Source: Actinomyces capricornis
GTDB taxonomy: Bacteria; Actinomycetota; Actinomycetes; Actinomycetales; Actinomycetaceae
Reading direction: 5' to 3'
Assembly (NCBI RefSeq): GCF_019974135.1
Contig: NZ_AP025017.1
Span: 1,302,001-1,366,000 of the forward strand
Length of the DNA: 64,000 nucleotides
Part shown: positions 7,593 through 14,587 of the stretch, piece by piece
Layout of the letters: each line of letters starts with the position of its first letter
Position numbering within the stretch: the stretch's first letter is position 1
The notes under the pieces: model-generated
Seen by the model: only the letters and a program-made list of their open reading frames with translations
The model's database searches: none
Told to the model about the DNA's origin: nothing
Position numbers and translations under genes: made by a program

Positions 7593-9444
7593 GGCCTTCT
7601 CCCAGGTCGATGACGGCGCAGATGGGCTCGCGGGCGGGGTCGGTGCCCAGGGCGGCGGCGATCTCCTGCTCCTGCCAGCGGGCCCGGGCGCGCAGGGGCA
7701 CACCCAGGGCACGCGCCACGATCCGGGCCACCTCGAAGGAGCAGCCGCAGTCCTGGACGGCGATCCGCAGGGCGAAGGCCAGGTACTTCCTGGCGACCTT
7801 GTCCACATTGCCGGTCAGGACCAGGCGCACGCCGACGTCGTCGGGCAGCTCCGCCGAAGGCCCCAGCCGGGCCAGGGCGTGGTCGCGCTCGACGTAGACG
7901 TAGGTGCCGGGAGCGGCCTGGCCACCGGGGGGCGCGGGGGCGGACGTGCGGACGGCACCGGCGGGGCCCAAGAAGGCCGGCTCGGCCTGGCCGGGCACCA
8001 GGAGGTAGGCGGTGACCGAGCCGATGTTGCCCCCGGCGGCGGTCCACCGGCGCAGCTTGGCCCGCGCCTCCTGCGCCGATGGCTGGGCGCCGGGGGGCAG
8101 GGGCTCGCGCACGCCGACGCACAGCGCCAGGATCGTGGCCAGCTCCTCCAGTGAAGGAGCCCGGCCAGCGCGCGCGGCCCGGGCATCCTGGTCGTCCTGG
8201 TCGTCCTGGCCGTCCTGGAGGCGCTCGGCCCGCGGGCCGCCGTCGTCACCGGTGGGCCAGGGCTGGTCCAGAGCACTGAGGTCGGCGGGGGGCAATGGTG
8301 TGCGCGCAGCGGTGGGCCAGTCGCGGAACTCGTGCTGGAGGCGCAGGTTGGAGGGCTTGTAGTGCTGCTGGTGGCCCTTGGAGTCCACGAAGGCCGCCGG
8401 GGGGATGGCCACGGACTGCTCGTAGCGGGCGCCCACGGGGGCGAGGCCGGCTCCTGGCCCGGACGGCTCGGATGGCAGAGACTGCTCGGCCCGCCGGCCC
8501 TCCTGCGGGTTCTTGGGCGGCCCGCCGCTGATGGAGCACACGGGGCAGCCCGGGCGGGTGACCACGGGCCGCTCCGTGGTGGACAGGGTCTCCAGGTCGG
8601 TGCGGCGCACGTCACCGGGGAGGTGGGTGATGGTGGCGCGGGCGATCAGTGCGGCCACCGCCCGGGCGGCCATGCCCACGGCCAGGTCCTGTCTGGCGGG
8701 CTCCGGCGCTGGGCCCGGCTCCGGGTCGCCGGCGGTGGCGCACTCCAGGCAGGGCGAGAAGGCGGGGTCCACGTAGGGGCCCACGGTGACGGCCTCCTGC
8801 TCGGCGCGCACGCGCAGCAGGGGGATGCCCAGCTCCCAGCAGCGCCGGGCCACCTCGCCGGTCCCGCCGTCGCCCCCTCCGGAGGTCTCGATGAGGACCA
8901 CCAGGGTGTCCTCGGGGCGCGGCCGGCCGGTGCGCACGGGCAGCGTGGGCTCCAGGGCCTCGGCGAGCCGATCGGCCAGGCCCCCACCCCCCACGATGGT
9001 CACGCGGGCGGCGGCCAGACGGCGGGCGGCGTCCTGCCAGGAGTCGTTGACCCCCGTGGAATCGCCCAGGCGCGAGAGCAGGCAGGCCAGCTCGGGCGCC
9101 GGGGGCGGGCCGCTGAGCGCCTCGGTGTCGCCCTCCTCGACGATGCCCCCGGTCCACAGGAGGCTGACGGCCTCGAAGGCGGCCTGCTCCCCGATCCCGG
9201 TCTCCTGGCCGATCTGAGCCAGGGTGCGCGAGCCGTCGCAGGCCCGCAGCAGGTCACCCATGTGCTCGCGGGCGAAGGCGCCGGCCAGGACCTGGCTCTT
9301 GCGGGCACCGTCGACCACCCAGGTCTCCTCCTGGGGGCGGGGGCGCAGCCCGAGGCGCAGCACGGGCCTGCGGGGGATGCGGAACTGCAGGTCGCGGCGG
9401 GCGGCCCGGCTGACCTCGCCCGCGCTCATCGCGGATGCGGCCAT
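7582..9444 (-). CDS. RRE/E1-like (ThiF-related) protein fused to a SagB-like dehydrogenase region
   Basis: 620 aa. Residues about 20-110 resemble the winged-helix leader-binding domain of TOMM E1-like proteins. A glycine-rich segment (VTIVGGGGLADRLAEAL) follows. Paired zinc motifs CLEC (about 230) and CPVC (about 300) are typical of the ThiF-like partner of YcaO. A Gln/Asp-rich linker leads to a C-terminal domain from about 430 that resembles SagB nitroreductase sequence (RRWTAAGGNIGSVTAYLLV, then KYLAFALRIAVQDCGC). It should present the leader to YcaO and contribute to azoline oxidation. The ATG at 9444 abuts the upstream stop; a second ATG at 9429 is possible. Confidence 0.8.
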   Translation of the reverse strand: MAASAMSAGEVSRAARRDLQFRIPRRPVLRLGLRPRPQEETWVVDGARKSQVLAGAFAREHMGDLLRACDGSRTLAQIGQETGIGEQAAFEAVSLLWTGGIVEEGDTEALSGPPPAPELACLLSRLGDSTGVNDSWQDAARRLAAARVTIVGGGGLADRLAEALEPTLPVRTGRPRPEDTLVVLIETSGGGDGGTGEVARRCWELGIPLLRVRAEQEAVTVGPYVDPAFSPCLECATAGDPEPGPAPEPARQDLAVGMAARAVAALIARATITHLPGDVRRTDLETLSTTERPVVTRPGCPVCSISGGPPKNPQEGRRAEQSLPSEPSGPGAGLAPVGARYEQSVAIPPAAFVDSKGHQQHYKPSNLRLQHEFRDWPTAARTPLPPADLSALDQPWPTGDDGGPRAERLQDGQDDQDDQDARAARAGRAPSLEELATILALCVGVREPLPPGAQPSAQEARAKLRRWTAAGGNIGSVTAYLLVPGQAEPAFLGPAGAVRTSAPAPPGGQAAPGTYVYVERDHALARLGPSAELPDDVGVRLVLTGNVDKVARKYLAFALRIAVQDCGCSFEVARIVARALGVPLRARARWQEQEIAAALGTDPAREPICAVIDLGEGHAL

Positions 9445-10137
9445 CTAGACCACCGCCTGTCGGGGTTGGCGGCGGGGCAGCAGGCCCGCGAGCGCGGGCA
9501 GGCCGTCGCGCCGCTGGGCGTAGCGGGTCGAGCAGGTGGGGCAGCGGTCCACGGCCACCGTGGAGGCGCAGGAGGTGGAGCCGGAGACCAGGTCCAGGGC
9601 CCACACCTGTCCACCGAGCCCCCGGCCGGGGTCATCGGCGCTCTCCCCGGGAGCGGGGTGGGCGGCGCCGGTGGCGGAGGCGGCAGGCAGACTCCGGCGC
9701 TCCAGCAGGTCCAGGGCCATGGAGACCAGGCCCGCTCCCAGGACGACGTGGTGGTGGGCGTAGCCCTGCGGCAGGGGGCCCAGGCCCCCGGGCAGGGGCC
9801 GGTAGCCGTGCTGGCGGCGGCGGCGCTCGTAGCAGCCGTAGCAGGCGGTGCGCCCGGGGATGACCAGGGGGCCGCAGCGCAGCTCGGTGGGGGTCAGCTC
9901 CATGCCCAGGGAGGGCAGTGCGCGGGTGAAGGACAGGGCGTCGAGGTCCTCGCGCAGGCCGGTGCGGTCGGGGTCGGCGATCAGGACCAGGCGGTCGGCG
10001 TAGGGCACGACGGCGCTGACCAGGCCCTTGTCGACGGGCAGGACCACGTCCTGGGGCCGGGCCAGGCGCTGGACGACGGCGTGGCCGAAGGCGCCCTGGG
10101 GCAGGTAGGCCGTCACCGGTGGTGCTGTGGTGGTCAT
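9445..10137 (-). CDS. TOMM cyclodehydratase partner, Ocin-ThiF-like protein
   Basis: 230 aa resembling the C-protein / ThiF-like partner of azole-forming YcaO enzymes. Visible zinc ligands are CYGC (about residues 95-98) and CPTC (about 197-200). The segment between contains PLPQGYAHHHVVLGAGLVSMALDLLE, as in E1-like folds. It is shorter than most family members and lacks a clear nucleotide-binding loop, consistent with a scaffold or leader-binding role rather than adenylation. It lies 35 bases after the YcaO gene and immediately before the E1/SagB fusion. Two E1-like proteins in one cluster suggest a division of labour. Confidence 0.78.
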   Translation of the reverse strand: MTTTAPPVTAYLPQGAFGHAVVQRLARPQDVVLPVDKGLVSAVVPYADRLVLIADPDRTGLREDLDALSFTRALPSLGMELTPTELRCGPLVIPGRTACYGCYERRRRQHGYRPLPGGLGPLPQGYAHHHVVLGAGLVSMALDLLERRSLPAASATGAAHPAPGESADDPGRGLGGQVWALDLVSGSTSCASTVAVDRCPTCSTRYAQRRDGLPALAGLLPRRQPRQAVV

Positions 10138-10172
10138 GGGCGGGCGACTCCTGGATCGGTATCGGATGGGGC

Positions 10173-11531
10173 TCAGGCGAAGGGCTGGCGGACGGGGTTG
10201 ATGCCGGCCTCGTCGTGGGCGCTCAGCCCCATGGCGCGCGGGGCCTGGTAGAGCCGGGGCGTGGCCAGGTACCTGGCGTGATGACTGAAGGACAGCGGCA
10301 TGGCCTGCGGGATGAGGGCCTTGATGACGTGCATGCCGACCTGGCGGGCCTCATCGGTGGTGATGTCCACGACGAGGGCCTCGGCGCCGGCGCGCTCCAG
10401 GCCGTCCACCACCCGCGCGAGCGGATCGGCCGGGGGGCCGGCCTCCAGGTGGCCGACCTCGCCCAGGGCGTGCAGGGGCCGGGGGCCCTCCAGGAGGAAG
10501 TCGAAGATCTCGCGCTGGGAGGGGTCGGCGCTGGCCAGCGCCCCGCCCACGACGGTCAGGTCCTTGCCCTTGAGGTCCTGGGCGCGCGGGCTGCGGGCGT
10601 GGCTGCGCAGGGCGATGCGCAGGGAGGCGAGCTCGCGGTGGATCTTGGCCAGGGCCCGGTGGGGGTCCAGGTCGCAGGTGGCGGCCACGACCTGGGCCAG
10701 CTCGGGGTCGGTGCGGGAGGTCTGGACGGCGTAGAGGATGGGCACGCCGTAGTCGGTGGTGGCATCGCGCAGGTGGAGCTCGAGCTCGGTGGAGGTGCCC
10801 ACGCGGTGGTACTCGGCGGTCAGGGGGTCCAGGAGGGCGGGGTCGACCACGACGCTGGGCAGGCGCAGGCGCTGGAGCCAGGTCAGGGCGATGGCGTCGC
10901 GCTCGATGACCTCCAGCAGGCCCCCCAGGACCGCCTCGCGCAGGTCGGAGTGGGCGGCGGTGCCGGTGGAGATGGGGTTGGTGAAGCGCTCAGAGGGGCT
11001 GAGGGCGGGGAAGTTGAGGTAGACCAGGATGGCGGGGATGAAGACCTCCTGCCCCCGGGTCAGCGACCATCCGCGCACCCAGCGCAGTGGAACCCGGGGG
11101 TCGGGGGCGAGGAGCCCGCAGCGGGGGTCGGCCAGCTCGGTAGCCGAGCAGGCGGGCCACTGGTCAGGGGCGATCGCGTCGGGGCCCAGGCCGGCGGGGG
11201 TGTCCCAGATGAGCTCCTCCTCGCTCCAGGCGCAGCTGGAGTAGCGCTCCAGGGACTCCACGATGGCGATGTGGCGGGCGCGCTCGGCATCGATGGCTCC
11301 TCCGGCGCCGTCGACGTTGCCGGATTCCGGGCGGTGGGTCCAGACGCGCTGGGATGGCAGGACCGCCGAGGGGTCTCCCAGTGCCCCGGTCCAGATGGAG
11401 AAGGCCGGCTCCCCGGCGGCCAGGGGGAGCTCGGTAGTGCGTGAGACCAGCCCGAAGGGGGACTCCAGTGCGGCCGCTCGGGCCAGGGACGGGGGCACGT
11501 CCTCGGTGAGCGTGGATCGGTACACGGGCAC
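10173..11531 (-). CDS. YcaO-domain azoline-forming cyclodehydratase
   Basis: 452-aa YcaO enzyme that should use ATP to cyclodehydrate Cys (and Ser/Thr) of the precursor to thiazolines or oxazolines. Family ATP/Mg-binding segments are visible: AIVESLERYSS (about residues 88-98) and TGTAAHSDLREAVLGGLLEV with IERDA (about 188-212). The protein ends in NPVRQPFA, a version of the Pro-rich YcaO C-terminus. The ATG at 11531 has GAGGAG 8 nt upstream. It is the first gene of the minus-strand operon, followed closely by the two E1-like partners, so its promoter probably drives the cluster. Confidence 0.93.
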   Translation of the reverse strand: MPVYRSTLTEDVPPSLARAAALESPFGLVSRTTELPLAAGEPAFSIWTGALGDPSAVLPSQRVWTHRPESGNVDGAGGAIDAERARHIAIVESLERYSSCAWSEEELIWDTPAGLGPDAIAPDQWPACSATELADPRCGLLAPDPRVPLRWVRGWSLTRGQEVFIPAILVYLNFPALSPSERFTNPISTGTAAHSDLREAVLGGLLEVIERDAIALTWLQRLRLPSVVVDPALLDPLTAEYHRVGTSTELELHLRDATTDYGVPILYAVQTSRTDPELAQVVAATCDLDPHRALAKIHRELASLRIALRSHARSPRAQDLKGKDLTVVGGALASADPSQREIFDFLLEGPRPLHALGEVGHLEAGPPADPLARVVDGLERAGAEALVVDITTDEARQVGMHVIKALIPQAMPLSFSHHARYLATPRLYQAPRAMGLSAHDEAGINPVRQPFA

Positions 11532-11808
11532 GCCTCCTCAAGCCGTATCGTTTCCGGTTCAATGAGAGTTCCCGTTCCGCATGACCCCGTCAGCGCAGAG
11601 CATGCCCCATGGCTTCCTGCCCGCGCATCACTCGTCGGGCCCTGACTCCTCCTCTTTTCGATGGAGCGCTTCTCATCCGATGTGAGGTAACGTTCTTTTA
11701 CACGGTCCTGTGGCCGCGAGAGCACGTGCAGGTGCTTGCAGCGGTGTTCCCCGGTGGGTCGCGCGACCTGCTGACCGCAGCCCGTGACAGCATCATGTAA
11801 GGAGACTC
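11532..11808. promoter_or_regulatory. Divergent promoter region between the RiPP operon and the LuxR-type regulator
   Basis: 277 bases without a credible gene. They must hold the promoters for the minus-strand RiPP operon and the plus-strand regulator. The regulator has AAGGAG (11799-11804) five bases before its ATG. A short inverted repeat, CTCATCCGATGTGAG (about 11670-11684), and an AT-richer patch around 11690-11705 are the only features I can point to. No clear -35/-10 pair was identified. Confidence 0.5.
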
Positions 11809-12633
11809 ATGGGTTCCCACCCTTGCCCCATCGGGGTCGCCCTCATCGACGACGACGCCATGGCCTTGGCCTACCTGCAATCCTCCTTCTCCCCGGATCC
11901 AGACCTGCGGGTGGTCATAGCCACCCGCTCAGCACGCCAGCTGCTCGACTTCCTCCAGTCCCACCAGGTCGATGTGCTCATCGCCGCGGTGCATATGGGG
12001 GCGGTTCTCGATCAGGGGGCGATGAGCGGGGTGGACCTGACCCGGGAGGCCCTGCGGATATCCCCGCGCACGCGGGTCATCCTGCTGACCACCGCGGACA
12101 ATGACGACGTTCTCCTCAATGGCCTGGCGGCCGGGGCGAGCGGCTTCCTGCTCAAGAGCACTCCCGCCCAGGAGATCATCTCGGCGGTGCGCACCGTGCA
12201 CGGGGGCGCCAAGGTGGTGGCCCCCAAGCCGACGGCGCGCCTCATCGACTACGCCCTGGCCTCGGTGCGCAGCGCCGATGGGAGCGTGGCCCTGTCCAGC
12301 AGGGAGCACGACGTCCTGCGCCTGCTGTGCGAGGGGGCGTCGAACCGTCAGATCGCCTCGCGCCTGTCGATCGCCGAGGCCACTGTCAAGACTCATGTCT
12401 CGGTGCTGCTGAGCAAGACGGGCACGAGCTCGCGCCTGGAGATCGTCGTGTGGGCCTTCAGGCACGGCTACGCCTCCAGCGGGGTCGGGGCGTCAATGCC
12501 ACCAGCGCCGCCGCCCGCGACCGAAACGGCGCCCCAGGCATCTCCTGCACCCATGGCACCCACGGTGCCGGCGGCTCATGGGACGCCTGCGGCGCCGGGC
12601 GCGTCCTCGGGTGCCGCCTCTCCGGCTCCATAG
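11809..12633 (+). CDS. NarL/LuxR-type response regulator with a degenerate receiver domain
   Basis: 274 aa. The receiver domain (about 8-130) keeps the acidic triad IDDD (13-16), the TT switch (VILLTTAD) and the lysine of GFLLKST. The phospho-acceptor Asp is replaced by Ala60 (VLIAAVHMG). The LuxR-type HTH (about 157-213) reads LSSREHDVLRLLCEGASNRQ and ATVKTHV. A Pro/Ala-rich tail of about 50 residues follows. No histidine kinase is adjacent. Divergent position makes it the likely regulator of the RiPP cluster, probably by ligand binding or constitutively rather than by phosphorylation (inference). Confidence 0.88.
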   Translation: MGSHPCPIGVALIDDDAMALAYLQSSFSPDPDLRVVIATRSARQLLDFLQSHQVDVLIAAVHMGAVLDQGAMSGVDLTREALRISPRTRVILLTTADNDDVLLNGLAAGASGFLLKSTPAQEIISAVRTVHGGAKVVAPKPTARLIDYALASVRSADGSVALSSREHDVLRLLCEGASNRQIASRLSIAEATVKTHVSVLLSKTGTSSRLEIVVWAFRHGYASSGVGASMPPAPPPATETAPQASPAPMAPTVPAAHGTPAAPGASSGAASPAP

Positions 12634-12711
12634 CACCGGCCGGGTGCACGCGCCGCCCTTCGACCCCTCGCGGCGCCAGGGACGGGTCCGCGGGCCCTGG
12701 CCGGCCCGCCC

Positions 12712-13671
12712 TCAGCCCCCGCAGCTGCGCATGAGGAGGACCAGGAGGAAGATCGCCACCCCTGCCACCATGCCCCCGTACCCGCTTGTCTGGTTCCTGT
12801 GCCCCGCGGAGCGCGGGCGGGGTGCGTCGACGGTGGGGCCGACGACGCCTCCGGGGCCACCAGCGCCGGGGGCCGGTATCGCACCGGAGCCCCGGCCGGC
12901 AGCGGGGGCGCCGGCGGGGCCCCACTGCTGCTCCATGAGGGCGCCCAGGCTCGCCCCGCCCGGCCCGGCGGGCAGGGGCGGTGGCGTCCCCGGCTGCCAT
13001 CCGGGTGCGCCGGGGTGGGGCGGTGCCGGGTATGGGGCGGCGGCCTGCGGCACGGGGGCCGCCATGGCGGGGTGGACCACGGCGTGGGGGCCGGCGGGCG
13101 GTGCGGGGAGGGGAGGGAGGGCTCCGGCCTGCGGCGGGATCGGCGCCTGGCCGCGCGAGGGCCCTGCCCCTCCCCTGGGCGCCGGGGCTGCGCCCTCGGG
13201 GGCCCGACTCCCGGCAGCGCGCGAGGGCCTGCCGCCGCGCCCCTGGGAGGCACTGGAGGAGGGGCGGGATGCGCCTGTGGAGTCGGGGCCCTCGGAGGGG
13301 GCTGCCTCGTCCGGGTCGTCGAACAGGGGTGAGCCCATGAGGGGGTCGCCCAGGACCGAGCCGAAGGGCTCCTCGTCCAGGCCCGGGTCGGAGGGCTCCC
13401 AGCCGAAGGGTGCCAGGGAGTCCTCCACCTCACCGGGCCGTGCTCCCCCACCGGGGGCCTCCTCGCCGGCGCCGGGGGCTGGGGCCGCCGGCATGCGGGC
13501 GATCCACTCGCGCAGCTCGGGCGAGCAGGAGGGGTTGTTCATGATGACCGGCCTCAGCTCGGGGTGGTTGCCCGCCAGGACCATGAGGCTACCGGCCGAG
13601 GTATGCGGGTCCTTGGCGGCGGTCAGGTCGAGGGAGTCGCGGGCACCAGGACGGTGAGCAGTGGCAGCCAT
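12712..13671 (-). CDS. Variant leucine-rich repeat (vLRR) protein with C-terminal membrane anchor
   Basis: 319 aa. Residues about 15-60 (LTAAKDPHTSAGSLMVLAGN, then PSCSPELREWIARM) match the short variant-LRR domain common in actinobacterial surface and membrane proteins. A long Pro/Gly/Ala-rich region (about 65-290) is probably disordered. A single hydrophobic helix (GMVAGVAIFLLVLLM) lies at the C-terminus. The ATG at 13671 is the first in frame before the csoR promoter region. It is convergent with the LuxR-type gene and divergent from csoR. The function is unknown, and no secretion signal is present. Confidence 0.72.
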   Translation of the reverse strand: MAATAHRPGARDSLDLTAAKDPHTSAGSLMVLAGNHPELRPVIMNNPSCSPELREWIARMPAAPAPGAGEEAPGGGARPGEVEDSLAPFGWEPSDPGLDEEPFGSVLGDPLMGSPLFDDPDEAAPSEGPDSTGASRPSSSASQGRGGRPSRAAGSRAPEGAAPAPRGGAGPSRGQAPIPPQAGALPPLPAPPAGPHAVVHPAMAAPVPQAAAPYPAPPHPGAPGWQPGTPPPLPAGPGGASLGALMEQQWGPAGAPAAGRGSGAIPAPGAGGPGGVVGPTVDAPRPRSAGHRNQTSGYGGMVAGVAIFLLVLLMRSCGG

Positions 13672-13704
13672 GCACCGAGCATCCCATGTGGCACCCGCCA
13701 ATGG

Positions 13705-13723
13705 AGTACCCCTCGGGGGTACT
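13705..13723. promoter_or_regulatory. CsoR-type copper operator
   Basis: AGTACCCCTCGGGGGTACT is a perfect inverted repeat with a 3-nt centre. It matches the TACCCC-n-GGGGTA type of site bound by CsoR repressors. It lies 84 bases before csoR and 33 bases before the divergent vLRR gene, so it may control both. Confidence 0.82.
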
Positions 13724-13724
13724 T

Positions 13725-13766
13725 GCCCGGCCTCCCTGAGGGGTACCCTCCTCAGGGAGGCCGGGC
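13725..13766. other. 16-bp perfect hairpin with a GGGTACCC loop in the csoR leader
   Basis: Arms 13725-13740 and 13751-13766 are fully complementary, with a 10-nt loop containing the self-complementary GGGTACCC. It begins one base after the copper operator and ends 22 bases before csoR. Options are a second CsoR contact, an mRNA attenuator, or a terminator insulating the divergent gene. No U-tract follows. Confidence 0.7.
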
Positions 13767-13788
13767 GCACGAGCACAGCGGAAGGGGC

Positions 13789-14073
13789 ATGATGGCTGGA
13801 TACACCGGCTCCACGGAGGACCACCTGGGGCGGCTGCGCCGTATCGAGGGGCAGGTCCGGGGCATCTCGCGGATGGTTGAGGAGGACGTCTACTGCATCG
13901 ACGTCCTCACCCAGATCGCCGCGGCCACTCGGGCCCTGCAGGCCGTGGGCCTGGGGCTGCTCGAGGAGCATATGAGCCACTGCGTCCTGTCCGCCGCCCA
14001 GGCGGGCGGGACCGAGGGCGAGGCCAAGATCCGCGAGGCCTCCGAGGCCATCGCCAGGCTTGTACGATCCTGA
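13789..14073 (+). CDS. csoR: Copper-sensing transcriptional repressor CsoR
   Basis: 94-aa all-helical repressor of the CsoR/RcnR family. It binds DNA in the apo state and releases it when Cu(I) binds. The copper ligands fall exactly where expected, at Cys36, His61 and Cys65 (the same numbers as in the M. tuberculosis protein). The basic N-terminal helix LGRLRRIEGQVRGISRM is the DNA-contact region. Two adjacent ATGs (13789 and 13792) follow GAAGGGG. It heads the copper operon with a chaperone and an efflux ATPase, and a perfect operator lies upstream, so the operon is probably autoregulated. Confidence 0.95.
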   Translation: MMAGYTGSTEDHLGRLRRIEGQVRGISRMVEEDVYCIDVLTQIAAATRALQAVGLGLLEEHMSHCVLSAAQAGGTEGEAKIREASEAIARLVRS

Positions 14074-14109
14074 CCACCCGCCGTGGCCCGTACTCAGGCG
14101 CCCACCGGC

Positions 14110-14127
14110 GCTGCCGGGCCCGGCAGC
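14110..14127. other. 18-bp perfect palindrome before the copper chaperone gene
   Basis: GCTGCCGGGCCCGGCAGC lies between csoR and the chaperone gene. It could form a hairpin on the operon mRNA or serve as a protein-binding site. No further evidence distinguishes these. Confidence 0.45.
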
Positions 14128-14158
14128 ACATCTGGCAGCACTCCCAAGGAGAGGCATC

Positions 14159-14419
14159 ATGGCTGAGTTCACCGACGACGGCATCGACCGCACCACCACC
14201 CTGAAGGTCTCGGGACTGACCTGCGGCCACTGCGTCACCCATATCACCGAGGAGCTGGAGGCCATCGAGGGGGTCAAGAACGTCTCGGTCCTGCTCAACA
14301 AGGGGGGCCAGTCCACCGTCACCGTGGTCTCCGACGTCCGCCTGTCCGACGAGGCCCTGGCGGGGGCCATCGATGAGGCGGGGGACTACACCCTGGACGC
14401 CGTCGAGCGCGACAGCTGA
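14159..14419 (+). CDS. copZ: Copper chaperone, heavy-metal-associated domain (CopZ-like)
   Basis: 86-aa single HMA domain of ferredoxin-like fold. The Cu(I) site GLTCGHC places Cys22 and Cys25 in the usual loop. The protein ends in DEAGDYTLDAVERDS, with the Tyr before the last strand as in CopZ-type chaperones. The ATG at 14159 follows AAGGAGAGG. It should hand Cu(I) to the ATPase encoded next and possibly to CsoR. The 168-base gap to copA holds three copies (one partial) of the TGAAGATGTGCA motif. Confidence 0.93.
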   Translation: MAEFTDDGIDRTTTLKVSGLTCGHCVTHITEELEAIEGVKNVSVLLNKGGQSTVTVVSDVRLSDEALAGAIDEAGDYTLDAVERDS

Positions 14420-14454
14420 GCCCCATCCGCCCCGGGGCACGGCCGCGCCCCCAT

Positions 14455-14570
14455 GATGTGCAGCCCGTCCCCGGCTGCACATCTTCACCCCGCCACAGCG
14501 GCGCCCCCGCCCCTAGAGCCGCGGAATCCTGCGGCTCATGACCATCGCATGCCTGTGAAGATGTGCAGCC
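14455..14570. repeat. TGAAGATGTGCA motif cluster upstream of copA (two full copies, one partial)
   Basis: The partial copy GATGTGCAGCC (14455-14465) and the inverted full copy at 14473-14489 form an 11-bp stem with a 7-nt loop. A direct full copy lies at 14555-14570, immediately before the copA ribosome site. Further copies are upstream of luxS and of the phosphoribosyltransferase gene. The ATG TGC AGC inside the direct copies is in frame with copA, but a GTG with a proper ribosome site follows. Confidence 0.8.
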
Positions 14571-14587
14571 CCAAGGAGAGAACCACC

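Noticed and set aside
11609..11800. 63-codon frame in the RiPP promoter region as a second precursor
   Set aside because: It has no leader-like motif, no Cys/Ser/Thr-rich core and no ribosome site, and it ends in the regulator's own ribosome site region.
12578..13657. Plus-strand frame through the vLRR gene region
   Set aside because: Its composition is Gly/Ala/Arg-rich shadow sequence; the minus-strand frame has a vLRR domain and a terminal membrane helix.
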